Positions 11,856-24,289 of a stretch of 64,000 nt of DNA are shown here, piece by piece. The stretch spans positions 124,659,501 to 124,723,500 of the forward strand of contig JASDFA010000010.1 of assembly GCA_035772735.1 (NCBI GenBank), in the 5' to 3' direction. Both the position numbers and the translations under genes were made by a program. The notes beneath the pieces were generated by a model. The model was given only the letters and a program-made list of their open reading frames with translations, had not been told where the DNA came from and ran no database searches. Within the stretch, counting starts at the first letter, position 1. Each line of letters starts with the position of its first letter. The stretch comes from Datura wrightii. Taxonomy: Eukaryota > Streptophyta > Magnoliopsida > Solanales > Solanaceae.

Positions 11856-14347
11856 TATAATGCCTCGAAAACCCTAAGATCAAACTCGGGAGTTGAAACG
11901 GAGAAAACAGGACCTTCTACACCAGGTCATAGAACGAGTCATCCTGTGACTCATGGGGTAGGCCACGAATTGTGAAGTGACTCGTGGGGAAGGGTCCAGA
12001 CTTGGTTAAACAAATTGGTAAATTGAGTAAACACGGATGTGACTACGAGTCATGGTCAATGCCATGAGTCGTTATGAGAGTCGTAGTCATGGGTTGGCTG
12101 AAGGTTGGAGAAATTTGGGCAGTGCACTTAACGGGTCCTCACCATGACTTGTTTGGGGCACCACGAGTTGTGGTGTTGCCTGTGGTGACCCCTAGGAGGT
12201 TTTTCAGCAGTGATGACTATGGGGGTGACCACGAGTCGCGGTCACTGGTAAGGAGTCGTTAAGTAGCCCGTGGTAACCCCTGAAGGGGGAATTCTGGTTC
12301 AGTGGCAACAAGAGACTTCAGGAGTCGTTAAGTCTCCTGATGACTCATGTAGTCAGTCGTTTCCAGGTTGGGGAATCAATAGAAATTTTCCAGTGCATAT
12401 CACGACTGGTCACCACGAGTCATCCCAGACCTCAAGACTTGTGGGGTGTCTAGTGGGGACTTGTAGGGTCCTTTTTCCTGCGAATTTCCAAGGGAGTTTT
12501 ATGTAATTTTCTAACCTTGTATACTTTAAACTATGTCATTTTGGATTTTAGTCAGAGGTTTTAGAGGGGGTAACCAACGGTTTATTTCATTTCACGGATC
12601 CCTTAAAAAATTTAAAATGTAGAATCTCTCTCAAAAAGACTCAGGGCAGAAGCTAGGGCAATCAATCTCTCCTCATATTTTCAAGAGATTCTCTCAGGGA
12701 TTTCCATCACCAGGTATGTGGGAATTCAACAAGGGAATATTTCTTCCCTTGTGTCCCCAAAAATCTCCTCTATCTTCTCTATCAATTATAGCCCTATAGT
12801 TCAAAATGTGAAAAGTTTTCAAATAGATTTCTTTGTGGATTCAAAGGGAATATTTCTCATGATTTTATATTTTGTATTTTTCCCTATTCCTAGAAATTGT
12901 GAAAGATTGTAGCTATTAGCATAATTTAGCCCTGGTCACAGCTCAGTAGAAATTATAAACTTGTGGGTTGAACTAGGTTTCCTCTGTAGTATGGTTCCAT
13001 CAGTTTTAGGATGCATATTTATTTAATTTATGTTAAAATCTCAGTTAGAATCATGTCAGTCTTGTCTTAGTCAGATTTTTAGCAACCTCGGTGCTGTCCA
13101 AAAAAATGTCAGCTGATCAGTTTGACTATAGCTAATCCTTGAGGTGTCTGTGATACCTCCCAGTTATCAGTATTAGACTCTGTATCAGATTTTAGTGTTT
13201 CTTTAGGCGGTTATGAAACTTTCAGATAAGCAGCTCTGACCAACCTTAGAACCCCAACTTCATATTACAGTTTGTTCTTTAGATGGTTACGACGCTTCCA
13301 GAGAAACAACTCTAATCATTCTTAGAACCCAGTTATAGAATTCACTCCGATAAGACTCTCAGGGTGCTTCCAGATAGGTACTCCTGACTTAGTCTTGGGA
13401 CCCAATTTTGAGCTATCAGCTTAGTAGTCAGTCTAGGACTATCCAGTGGGAATAGGACTTAGCATCGAGCGGACCGGGGTTCCAGCGCACCCAAATTCCC
13501 AGAACTACATTGCCACCGTAGGATATATTTTATTGGCCTCAGAGCCCCGACCTATGATCACTCAGTTCATGCCTTTGTACCTTGGCAAGGTATATTGGGT
13601 CCTACTGATGGGGTGTATACATCGGACTCCACGTCTAGCTCATGTGGTTATATGTTTGTTGGAGACTCTCCCACTAGTCAGCTCAGTTCAGTCTTAGATT
13701 AGTCAGTTTAGATCAGTTCAGTACGGTATTTTAGATTAGTATCTAAGATTTAGGGCATGTTTTTAACCATCAGATAGGTTCATTTTGACCATCTCAGTAT
13801 ATCATAGTTATTTAGTTTCTGTATGTTTAGTTGGTCACTACGTGTCTTTCCAGTTCAGTTATTTTATTTTTTTATGTGTGGCTTCTCTCACTTACTCAAT
13901 ACATTCAAAGTACTAATGCATACCTTTTTGCGCTGTATCGTTTTTATGATACAACTATAGGATCTCTGTCTCAACCTCGTTAGCAGATCACTTTTGGAAG
14001 TTCCAGCTGCATTATTGGTGAGTCCTCATCTTTTGAGGATGAGGCTTAGTACTTTTTAGTTATATTTTCTTCAGTTAGATTTAGAGTTAGCTGGGGACCT
14101 ATCCCAGTAACTCATCAGTTAGATGGCTTTCAGACACAGACAAAGTTTTCATATTTTTAGTTTTGCTTCTAGTTGTATAAAACTTATGATGTATTTCTCT
14201 TTCATAAAATGTTTTATTTTATTATTCAAAGTTTCCGCTATGTTTTTATTCAGAATGCCAGTGTTATGATAGAACATGGGTTAACTTAGGGTTACTTGTG
14301 ACTTTAAGTACCGTGTCTTGTCTAGGGTATAAAGTCGGGGCGTGACA
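11856..14347 (+). mobile_element. 3' LTR of element S, complete, 2492 bp
   Basis: It runs from TATAATGCCTCGAAAACC to TCGGGGCGTGACA. The right two thirds are homologous to 5311-6994. The first 600 bp hold a cluster of CACGAGTC/CATGAGTC words (11925-12440). TATA-like strings occur downstream near 12518-12535. It is followed by AACGG and by T-family LTR sequence. No genes are seen. Confidence 0.9.
11925..12440. repeat. Cluster of short near-palindromic words (A-GAGTC-type) in S LTR
   Basis: Over about 500 bp the words CGAGTCAT, GACTCATGG, CACGAGTCGCGG, ATGAGTCGT, GAGTCGTTAAGT, CACGAGTCAT and similar recur in both orientations every 20-50 bases, mixed with ordinary sequence. This is not a tandem repeat. 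Each LTR family in the window has a comparable cluster built from a different word. Confidence 0.6.
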
Positions 14348-16045
14348 AACGGTCCCATAGTTTCAATAATTCACCACCCCGTCACATTAAATTTAGACAT
14401 CACATAGTTCTTGGTCAAAATTGATACAACTCATATTCGCAAAACGGATTCAACAGTTTATCCCAAGAAGAATAACTCTACACTTACAAACGCATAACCG
14501 GAATACACCTAGCAACTCGATTCATGTCTTTTGTTTTAATTTTCATAACATAGTCCACACTATCCAACAATCACTTAACACATTCTGCATTCATTCATAT
14601 ACATAATCACAGTGCGACAAGAACAAAGTAAAACATATGGTGACATGTCGGGCACACGCCTCCGCCATGTCCCCGTTATCACTCAATTCACAACTCAGTG
14701 TACATGCATACTAGAGGGTCTTATTTTTTCCGTCCCAATCATGATCTGCAGGGGAATCTAGAAATCCATGTACTATACCAGCGTGACACCCACTCCTACT
14801 CATATGCTGGTCCGGATGCTCCCCTCGGACACGAGCCACTCAAATAATGTTATTCGCTTGCCCGGATGCTCCCTTCGGGCTTAAGCCTCTCATTTTAGGA
14901 AATCGATTCTATCATTCATCATTATCATTAAAAAAACACATCAAAGTGCATTACTTCAAACATATGGGAGGTCAAACTTTACTCCTCAAGTAAGCCACCA
15001 TCAACCAACAACTCTCTCATTAACAGAGTATAATCATATTACTAAACACTTAGTACAGTTAAATCCAATATCATATCCACAATCTTTTTAAACAAGTTAT
15101 GACAGTTCAATATCACATCATAATCACATTCTTGCAATAAATTATCGACCAATAGACTCATATAGCACGTAAATGTCCGAAGACCAATAGCACATCGGCA
15201 TTGCACAAATATATATGCTATTATATAGGATCTATCCCTATAAACCATAAACTACCTCAATTTGGAAAGAAACAATTAAACTACTCCGCGGGAGCCTTTC
15301 CTTTCCTCAAAGCTTCGAAATGCGTGAAATCTACACAGCAAGGGCGATTCGTTAATTACTCTTCAATCTTAGGGTCTAACAGATCAAACTCTCCCCTTAG
15401 GAGTAACTTTGAGAGTAAAACCCTAGTTCTTCTATGTTCTAGGTCTATAATTCCTATGTAACCCACGTTCCTAACATGTAATTCTAGGGGAATGATCAAT
15501 ATTGTTTCAACATCACCTAAATCACCCGAAAATTCCAGCCCTAGTTTAACTACCTAGGGTTCTTCCTCTACAAAACTTCCACCATTAGAGGTCTACCAAG
15601 ATTCTAGGATCAAAACTACTCATCTTAGAGATAGAGAATCAAAAATCTTACCTTGGGTGCAGAGGTTACTGCTCTAGAGAGTTTACCTGTCCCTTAGACC
15701 TCTAGATCGTGATTTTAAGAATAATGGGGTAAAACCCCATAATTCTCACATAAAATCCACTTTTTTATTCCCGTCGTCCACTGCAGTGGACTCGCTACAG
15801 CGGTCATAGGGTCACTGAGGAGGTCCCAACGGTTACTCCCTAATTTCACCACAGCGGGACTCCAACCGCAACCATGGTCTCGCTGCAGCGGGGATCCCAC
15901 CGCTGCAGCGGTCCCCCGGACCAGTAGCTACCAAAAAATGCCTAATTCCATACTTAGTTTATTTTACAACCTCCTATCCTCTACCTTATCTTGTTTTTCA
16001 AGTTCCAGGACCTTAACCATCCGTAACGATGTCCGGGTCGTTACA
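14348..16045 (-). mobile_element. T-family LTR (T-a), truncated by element S
   Basis: In minus orientation it begins TGTAACGACCCGGACATCG at 16045, a typical chromovirus LTR start. It aligns with the solo LTR 16065-18471: shared landmarks include CTGCAGGGGAATCTAGAAATCCATGTACT-like sequence and a CTCCCTTCGGGC block. CCGCTGCAGCGG words cluster at 15775-15925. Its remaining part lies left of element S, outside the window. It appears inserted into M's left LTR, whose sequence resumes at 16046. Confidence 0.82.
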
Positions 16046-16064
16046 GGCTAATGGTCTTACTTTA

Positions 16065-18471
16065 TGTCATGATCCCGCTGGTCATGATTGGCACCCACAC
16101 TAACCCCCCGGTGGTGAACCAATGATTCTTAACAATTTCCCCTAATTCAACCATTCAAGATAAAGTAACAAATAGAACAATAAAATCTAAATAGCATCAC
16201 CTGAAACAATTAAAATAAAAACAACCAAGACCTACTATTATTCTTAGAATCCGATTGTCATTGCACTTTAGATATCTCACTACCAATATCTAGGAGGAAA
16301 AAAAACAACATAATAAAAACATAATGCCCGGACAAAAGACATCTTCAAGGGAGGAGTAGGACTGCCCATCCTGCGGTCGCTCACCTTTCAAAATGAATCT
16401 TCTGTTGCTCTAGAGGTGAGGGCGAGAAGAGCTTCCTAGATTGGATTTTGTACTCAAAAAGAAGTGCAGGAGTAGCATTAGTACGAAACACAGTCCTAGT
16501 AGGCATCATCGGCCGACCTTACATAATAACATATAAGAATGCAAAAGAAAACATGAATTCAGTCCAGAACACCACTCTTACATATACAAATGCACATTAC
16601 AGAAATTCAATTCTATTTAGGTGCAATCGGCCTGCTAACTGGATTAGGCACTTCGCTACAACAGTCACTTGACCGCTACTACGATCGCACTGTAGCGGAA
16701 TAGGAACTGCTGCAGCAGTACTGCCCTGGGTAGTAGCTCAAATTAGCATCACTTAATCATTTCACCAACTATTCACAATATCACATATAATCTCTTTCAT
16801 TCAGACAAATAAAAGTTACTACATCCGACATTCGAAACACTACATAACCAACAAGCAAAATAGAATAAGTTATAACAACGATGTCACAATTTCCATTCTA
16901 GTTTCTATTTGACTCTATTAACATCAAAACTTGCAACTTTCCCACGTTCATATAACAAACACAATAAGAATTTCAGCTCATCCAAGTAACACTTATTCAT
17001 TACAATTCTATCATTCGAACAATACATCAAATTATATAGAACATCAAATCAATTAAAGATATGTAGGGCATACACCTCCTTCATATCCCTACAACACTTC
17101 AACACTAACCTCGATGTACACACATGTTATAGGGTCTTATTTCTGCCCTTCTAGTCTGACCTGCAGGGGACACTAGAAATCCATGTACTGTATCGGTGTG
17201 GTACCCGCTCCCACTCATATGCTCGTCTAGATTCTCCCCTCGAACACAAGACACTCAATAATATTGCTTACCATGATGCTCCCTTCGGGCACATTCCTCT
17301 CATCTCAGGATATTCTACCTATCCTTAACCATTGTTCACGGTTATATCATAACTGAGTTCGTCATTATGACATTCAGGAGATCACAATTTACCTCTCCCA
17401 CTCATATAATATAAACAACTCATCATTCATTCATTCTATGACAATATAAAGAACACACTTAATAGTTCAATACAATTCCACATCGGATCAGTGGCAACAA
17501 CAAATCAATTTTATCTCAATAGTTAAGTTTTAACAGGGCAATCATCACCACAAATAATGTCTATAGGCCAAAGCAACACATTATTATTCACAAACATACA
17601 GGTCATTATGCATAGTCTAACTCCTATAAACCATAACCTACCTCAAACTGGGAGGATTCAAATGACAATCACTCTGCTGGAGCCTTATCCTTCCTCAATG
17701 CTTCCGAATGTTCAAACTCTAACATAAGAAAAAGACATAATTTAGTATCCTACCACCCACACAATGGTCTTAGAAACTCAAACCCATCCCTTCAATGCAA
17801 TTTTAAGAGTAAAATCTCAAACCCACCTATTTATATGTCCTAATTATCACATGAACCACATTCTTTAACAACCATATATTGGGGAATGATCATTACTCTC
17901 CATTAAACTCAATATCAAACCCCCCATTAGTTCCCCATGACCAGCTCTAGTCTATCAACCTAGGGTTTTCTTTGCTAGAAGATCATATTTAGAGGTTCTC
18001 CTTGATTCCTAGCTGTTTACATAATCAAACATAGGGGGTAGAAATTCAAGAATCTTACCTTGAGATGGAAATTCAACTACTCTATGGGAGAAAATCGCCT
18101 TCAGTCCTTGAGGTTTCGTGTTTTTAAAATAATGGGATATAAACCCAGAAATCTCACTTAAACCCACTTTCTGATTCCCGTCATCCACCGTAGTAGTCAG
18201 CTTTCCGCTGCAGCGGACCCGCTATGGCGGTAAGGAAGCTACTACCACAGGTTCGAGGGTTATTCCCTGGTCCATTATGATGAACTTCGACTGTTACCAC
18301 GGTCTCACCGTAGCAGAAATTCTACTGTTGCAGCGGTCCCTCGAAACCAGTAGCTCCCCCAAAACCATTAATTTTCGTTAGCCCAATCCAGAACACTTCT
18401 CTAACCATTGTCTAGCCCCACTAGAATTTTCTAAGTCAGTTTCCCCTCGTAATGACATATAGGTCGTCACG
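16065..18471 (-). mobile_element. Solo LTR of T family (T-b) with perfect target duplication
   Basis: It starts TGTCATGATCC at 16065 and ends GGTCGTCACG at 18471 (plus-strand reading), matching both T LTR termini with two changes at the right end. It is flanked by CTTTA at 16060-16064 and CTTTA at 18472-18476, an exact 5-bp target site duplication. There is no internal region, so it is a solo LTR left by LTR-LTR recombination. It carries two clusters of GCTGCAGCGG-type words (16645-16720 and 18185-18345). Confidence 0.9.
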
Positions 18472-18698
18472 CTTTATCAAACCATGGGTCTCAATTACCC
18501 TACCCTTATGCACATGCATTCATCATCCCCTAAGAAGTGTTCATTATTCCCTTCTAGACCTAGGAACCAATACCCACTAGTTCTCCATTAATCAACCCTA
18601 GTTTTACCATTCTAGGGTTCTTCAATTAAGAATTCCACCATTAGAGGTCCCTCCTTGATTCAATGGGTGAGGGAATCAAAAGTAGAAGGAATAAATAA

Positions 18699-20122
18699 TG
18701 AGTTGGTAATTTACTAACTTATTAGGCTTTTAAGCATGAGCTTTGACTTTTTTCAACTCATTTAGGAAGGTTTTATGCCCGTTCTCTTTGATTTTGTAGG
18801 TATTGAACTTAAACAACAAAAGTAGTGGAATTGAAATAAAAAGCAAAATGCTGAAAGAAGAAGACATGCGGTTTGCAGGTGGTCACCTGCGAAGCACAGG
18901 TCTCGTGCAGAGTCACACTAGTCAGGTGTTGAAGAGCACCTGTGAACCGCAGGACACATCCATCTTTCTTTGACCCAAAGCTGTGATAGACTTGCACCTC
19001 GCGGATAGGCACCGATGTGCTGCACAAGTGAGCTCCGTGATGAAAAGAGTAAAATTGTCCAGCTCTGACACAAGGATATTTTAGATGCTTCTCAAGGCAA
19101 AAATGGGAATCCATGCACAAGAAAAAGGAGCAAACTTTCCATAATTTTGGCACACCCTTGATATTAGGAAAGGAGAACTTGTTGAATATTAATTTTTATA
19201 GAGAGAGCAAACATAGAGAGAAGTGAGAGCTTTTATTCTTCTTCTCCAAGTAGTTAGAGAAAAAACCCACCATTGAAGTACATTTTGAAGCTTGAATTTC
19301 CTACTCATTGATGAGTGTTAATGAATATGTTATTGGTATAATCTTCTTATCCCCATTCATGAGTAGCTAATTTTATTGCTAGGGGTGTTTGCTTGATTGG
19401 GGTTTAGAATGGATTGGGTGTTATTGTTTTAGTCTTAGAATCACTAATTTTGCATGAATCTAACGCTTTCTATAAGTTTCCATTGAGATATTTATAGTTG
19501 CAAATATAAATTGTATTTACTTTTCTTGCTTTTGCTTGAGAAAGCGGAGTAGGATTTGGGTGAGAAAGCATTAGTGGGGAATTGAGTTTTGAAGCTGTGG
19601 GGTTGGGCTAGAGATAGCCAAGACCCACTTTCATAACTCATTCAAGAGTTAAGGCTAGAAATAACTCAATTCTTCTCGAATTTAAAATGGGTAATCTGTT
19701 ATGTGACCTTGGGGTTCGAGAGAACCCAAGTAAAATATACCCAAGTGGTTGAAAAACGTCGGGTAAAACTTTGTCCATGTCTATTCATGCTTGTAGTTGG
19801 TTCTTTAGACTTATCAATTACCCCCAATCCTATTGACACCCTGTCAATAGCACATCCTTATTACATGCTCTCATTGTTTCTCCAATTCACATTGCCCCTA
19901 TTTTGTTAATGCTTTTAGAATCATATAGTGATCGCATTTTCCTCCAAAATATACTTTGTAAGTTGTTATGTAATGATGCTAGTTAGTTCCAATTGATTTA
20001 CAACTTTAGTAGCAATCATTCTCTATTCCATGTAAATTTGACTCGACTCATAGTTGGGTAAATTATATTGCATATGGCCGTGTAAACTCTCTCACATTGA
20101 GGAGTGGATTTGGATGTTATCA
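18699..20122 (+). mobile_element. Solo LTR of a third Athila/Tat-like family, 1.4 kb
   Basis: The block interrupts M's LTR: T sequence stops at 18698 and resumes at 20127. The insert begins TGAGTTGGTAATTTACT and ends GGATGTTATCA, the same TTATCA end as the element 1 and 2 LTRs. ATAA flanks both sides (18695-18698 and 20123-20126). It contains an exact inverted repeat GCAGGTG-GT-CACCTGC at 18875-18890 among related words, and a TATA-like TTTTATAGAGAG near 19193. The antisense open frame at 18809-19153 shows no known motif and is not called as a gene. Confidence 0.72.
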
Positions 20123-20639
20123 ATAAACCAAAATTCTTACATTGGGTAGGATAATCTCTTTTCCATTGGAAAAATCGCCCTTATCTTCTAAAAGTTCATG
20201 CCTTAGAATAATGGGATAAAACCCCTGAAATCTCACTTAAAACCCACTTACTGTCTCCCATCATCCGCTACAACAGTTATATTTCCATTGCAGCAGACCC
20301 GGTATGGCGGTTAGGACACCGCCACGGCAGATCCAAGGTCACTCTCTTTGTCCATTACGACGGACCTCAGACCGTGGTAACTAACTTGTCGCAGCGGTCC
20401 CATGGTAACCAATAGCTCCCATTCCTTGCACATAGATTATTCTTTAATCTCAAGTTTTAACTAACACTCATCCAACACCTTTCACTAACCACCTAGGAGA
20501 AAAGAGGGTGTTGTGGGATTATCCCCCCTGTAACAACAGACAGATCGTTACATCAGATACTAATTTAAAAATCATTCATCCCCAAATGGCCTATGAAAGT
20601 TAGAAAAGAGACATACTAGATTCTATACACAGCTGGGGG

Positions 20640-21073
20640 GTATCTGTTCTGCATGTTGGCCTTGGTCTTCCAAGTGGATTCTTCTATAAGATGATGCTTT
20701 TACTGGACCTTTACCATTGCGATCTCTGTTGACCTCAACTTGTGAATCTTCCTATCTAATTAGCCACAGGCTCTTCCTCATAAGATAAGTTCTCTTCATG
20801 TAGCACTGACTTCCATCGAATTATGTAAGACCCATCCCTGTGGTATTTCTTTAACATGGAGACATGAAATGTCATATGTACTCCTGACAACCCTGGCGGC
20901 AGAGCCAGTTTATAAGCTACTTCTCCCACATGCCGAAGAATCTCAAACGACTTAATGTACCTCGGGCTAAGCTTTCCCTGCTTCCCAAATCTCATCACTC
21001 CCTTCATGGGGGAGATCTTGAGTAGAACTTGTTCTACCACCATAAACTCCATATATCTCACGTTTTTATCCAT
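20640..21073 (-). pseudogene. pol: Integrase C-terminus (GPY/F) and chromodomain of element M
   Basis: The minus frame 21073-20756 reads LLKISPMKGVMRFGKQGKLSPRYI, FEILRHVGEVAYKLALP and FHVSMLKKYHRDGS, the GPY/F module of chromoviral integrase. After a TAA the frame continues with LDRKIHKLRSTEIAMVKVQ, a TAA, then EESTWKTKANMQNRYP, the chromodomain. This shows what element S has lost between its integrase core and chromodomain. Bases 20553-20639 are 3' untranslated sequence with a poor polypurine tract. Confidence 0.88.
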
Positions 21074-21900
21074 ATACTACTTCTGGCTGCTTTGACTAGC
21101 CACCAGTCATAACTGAATCACCCCAACTTTCTCCAACGACTCTTTAAATATGTCGATACCCTAAGGCCTTACCTTGAACACATCGAACCGGCTGATTGGG
21201 TATATGTATTTCCTTTAAAATAGATCTTCGGATGGCGCCATGCCAGTGTTGGAGAGATAACTATTATAATAAGAAAATTCTTCCAATGTTAGGAACTTAT
21301 CCCAATGGCCACCAAAATCGATCACACAGGCCCGAAGCATGTCCTCCAATACCTGGATTGTCCTCTCCTGAATGTCCATCTCTCTACGGGTGAAATATCG
21401 TGCTCAAATCGAATCTGGTACCTAGTTCAGCCTGTAAGGTCCTCTAAAAGTGGGAAGTGAACTGCATACCTCTATCTAAGATGATCGAGACTGGCACCCC
21501 ATGCAACAGAATCACCTTCTTCACATATAGTTTGGCCAGTCTCTTTGTGTTGTAAGTCACCTGGATAGGTAAAGAATGAGTAGACTTTGTCAATCTGTCC
21601 ACAATAACCCAAATGGAGTCGAACTTCCCCAAGGTATTTGGAAGGCCAACCACGAAGTCCATCGCTATTCACTCCCACTTTCACTCTGGAATGGGCATTT
21701 TATGAAGTACTCCCCCAGTCTTATAATGCGTATATTTCACCTGCTAGTAGTTTAGGCGTTGGGCCACATGCTTGATAATATTCCTCTTTATTCTGTCCCA
21801 CCAATAGTGTCACTTTATGTCATGATACATTTTAGTAACTCTAGGACAGATAGAGTACCTCGAGTGGTGTGCTTCTGATATAATAGTTTTGATCAGCTCT
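21074..21900 (-). pseudogene. pol: Integrase zinc finger and catalytic core of element M
   Basis: The core is readable as MDFVVGLPNTLGKFDSIWVIVDRLTKS and then LLHGVPVSIILDRGMQFTSHF (21662-21444), holding the first two catalytic aspartates. The part carrying the glutamate is out of frame and broken. Upstream, the HHCC finger reads HVAQRLNY*QVK: both cysteines are replaced and a stop follows, so zinc binding is lost. Confidence 0.85.
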
Positions 21901-21998
21901 TCAACACGGGGAACACATAGATGCCCCTTATTTTGAGAACCCCTTCTTCATCTATGGCCGCATTCTTCGCTTCCCTTCGTAAGACCTGGTCACAAATC

Positions 21999-22480
21999 TT
22001 ACTCAGGTTTGCATCCACACTGGCTAATAACCCTCTTATCTCTGCTAACGTGATTCTCACCAGGCTGTTCACTAGCGACTGAACTTCTCTGGCCATCAGG
22101 TGCTAGGTAGCTTCCACATAAGAAACTGCCTATGCTTACTTCTTTTAGGCTCAAGGCATCTACCACCACATTTACCTTCCTTGGGTGATAAAGAATTGTA
22201 ACATCATATTCCTTAAGCAGTTCAATCCATATCCATTGTCTCAGACTAAGATCCTTCTTGGAAAATATATACTTCAAGTTGTGATGGTCTGTGAACAACT
22301 CACAATAGGCCTCATACAAGTAATGCCTCCATATTTTCAAGGTAAATATTTCTGCTTCCCATTTCAGATCATGTGTGGGGTAGTTCTTCTCATGAACCTT
22401 TATCTATCTCGAAGCATAGGCAATGACCTATCCTTCTTGCATCAACACAACACCCAATCCAGATCGTGAGGCATCACAAT
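21999..22480 (-). pseudogene. pol: RNase H region of element M
   Basis: The minus frame from 22340 reads MKIWRHYLYEAYCELFTDHHNLKYIFSKKDLSLRQ, then ELLKEYDVTILYHPRKVNVVVDALS, which is the RNase H C-terminal half and the linker to integrase. The upstream half (Y.DAS, ASR, DLELA blocks at 22480-22345) is readable only in pieces. Stops and frameshifts inactivate it. Confidence 0.85.
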
Positions 22481-22689
22481 ATGAAATCTTTACCTTATAT
22501 CGGTAGTGCCATAATAAGTGTCGTGGTTAGCAAGACTTTAAACTTCTTAAAACTCTCTTCACATTCTTCTAACCATTGGAATGGGACATCCATTTGGGTT
22601 AGCCTTGACAACATCGAGGCAATGACCACAAATTCCTTCACAAATTAGTGGTAATAGCTGACCAGCCCCACAAAACTCTGAATCGTTGT

Positions 22690-23240
22690 CACTGTAGTAG
22701 GGTTAGCCTAATTTTGGACCGCTTTCACCTTCTGTGGATCCACCTTAATCCCTTCCTTGGAGACTACATGCCCCAAAAATGACACCGATTCCAGCCAAAA
22801 TTCACATTTCTTGAACTTTACATAAAGTTGTTTCTCCTTTAGTAGTCCTAACACAATCCTCGGGTGGTTCTTATGTTCTTGCATAGTCTTGGAATATAAT
22901 GAAAATATCGTCAATGAAAACGATTACAAAGGAATCCAAATATGGTTTGAATATACCATTTATCATGCTCAATAATGCTTCTAGAGCATTGGTGAGTGTA
23001 ATTGACATGAGTAGGAACTCATAATGCCTATACCTATTCCAAAAATCTATCGTTGAAATATCCTCAGCACGAATTTTTAGTTGATGATAGCTCGATCTCA
23101 GGTCAATTTTTGAGAACACTGCTGCCCCCCGTAGCTGATCAAACAAGTCATATATTTGGGGGAGAGGGTGTTAATCCAAATAGTTATCTTATTGGGCTGA
23201 CCTTAATTAATGCACATCCGCATGTTACCATCCTTCTTTT
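22690..23240 (-). pseudogene. pol: Reverse transcriptase of element M
   Basis: The minus frame 23146-22871 has FDQLRGAAVFSKIDLRSSYHQLKIRAED, HYEFLLMS and the catalytic box VFIDDIF (about 22921-22901). A frameshift then leads to 22880-22708 with IVLGLLKEKQLYVKFKKCEFWL and SFLGHVVSKEGIKVDP. The block encoding the FVKKKDG motif (23240-23150) is broken by stops. Both catalytic aspartates survive, but the domain is fragmented. Confidence 0.88.
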
Positions 23241-24200
23241 TCACAACTGCTTCTTAAGTTCCCTCAACTCAGTTGGTGCCATACTGTACAACGTTATGGA
23301 GATGGGTTGGGTCCCTAGCTCTAAATCTATGCATAAGTCAATACCATGGTCAGGCGGCATACTAGGCAGATCCGCGTGAAATACCTCTAGAAACTCATGA
23401 ACTACTGGGATCGATTCTATGAAGGGGCCTTCTAAACTAGTATCCCGAATGTGGCCTAGATATGCTAAAAACCCTCGCCCTATCAATTTCTGGGCACAAA
23501 TATAGGAGATAAACTTTTTAAGAGTAGGACTATAGTTCCCATTCCACTCCAACCTAGATGACCCTGGCAATGCTATGGTAACTGTATGGCAATCCAGAAT
23601 GGTATGGTACGAAGATAGCTCATTTCCAAGATAACATCAAAGTCCATCATGTATAATATCACCAATTCTACCCACGTATCACCCATAATGTCCACTGAAC
23701 AAGATCAACAAACCCTATCCACAACCACAGAATCTCCAATAGGAGTAAACACATGAAAAAGAATATCAATAACATTATAAGCAATATCCAATCGCACCGC
23801 AAAATAGACAAACAAGTAGAAAAATGTAGAGTCAGAATCAAATAAAGACTAAGCCATTTTGTCACATACAAGAGTAGTACTTGTGATAACTGTGTCTGAT
23901 GCCTCTGCCACAGGTCAACTGGGAAATGCATAGAAGTGAGCCTGATTATCTGCCTGAGACCTACCCATGTTGGGCTGCGTACCCCCTCTATCAGACTTAG
24001 TACTACCCCTTTCAGTTTGAAAACCTCCTCTACCTGACTGGATGCCACCTCTAACTATTGGTTGAATACTCCACCCAAGCTGTGGGTGATCCTTGCTGAA
24101 TGCACTACCTCCTTTCCCAACTATGGTCGGAGCTTGAGGAGCTGGATGCGAAATAGTATGCCCACCCTATCCCAGCCTGGGACACCATCTACAAATATTA
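23241..24200 (-). pseudogene. pro: Zinc knuckle, protease and protease-RT linker of element M
   Basis: Near 24190 the minus strand reads CDECGEYGNICRWC, a CCHC box with the histidine changed to asparagine. The protease active site is seen as SLFDSDSTFFYLFVYFAVRLDIAYN (about 23850-23775), where the glycine of the usual D-x-G motif is aspartate. The frame at 23570-23241 carries the linker: SSRLEWNGNYSPTLKKFISYI, GFLAYLGHIRDTS and LRELKKQL. All parts lie in different frames. Confidence 0.8.
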
Positions 24201-24289
24201 CCATACTCTCCACACTCATCGCACACCTTATCAATCACTTTCTTTTGAGCCAAAATGTAGGAAATAGGGCAATCCCCAAAATCTGAGCG

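Larger units (their letters stand above)
5311..14347 (+). mobile_element. Chromovirus (Ty3/gypsy, Tekay/Del-like) element S
   Basis: Order on the plus strand: truncated 5' LTR, iMet-type PBS, gag with zinc knuckle, protease, RT, RNase H, integrase, chromodomain, polypurine tract, full 3' LTR. This is the normal chromovirus order. Every coding domain carries stops or frameshifts, so it is dead. The 3' LTR is followed by AACGG (14348-14352), the candidate target duplication, inside a T-family LTR. The first ~800 bp of the 5' LTR have been separated from the rest by the LTR ending at 5310. Confidence 0.9.
16046..20552 (-). mobile_element. 3' LTR of element M (T-c), in three pieces
   Basis: The pieces are 16046-16064, 18477-18698 and 20123-20552, separated by a solo T LTR and by an unrelated solo LTR. 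Read in order they follow the T LTR consensus seen in T-a and T-b and end at 20552 with GATCGTTACA, next to M's internal region. The left part of this LTR lies outside the window beyond T-a. CTGCAGCGG-type words are present near 20270-20400. Confidence 0.78.

Noticed and set aside
14421..15461. Small open frames in the T LTRs
   Set aside because: They are short, not conserved between T-a, T-b and T-d, and lie within noncoding LTR sequence.
18809..19153. 114-codon minus-strand frame in the solo LTR
   Set aside because: It crosses the inverted-repeat cluster, has no recognised domain and no related copy in the window; more likely chance within an LTR.
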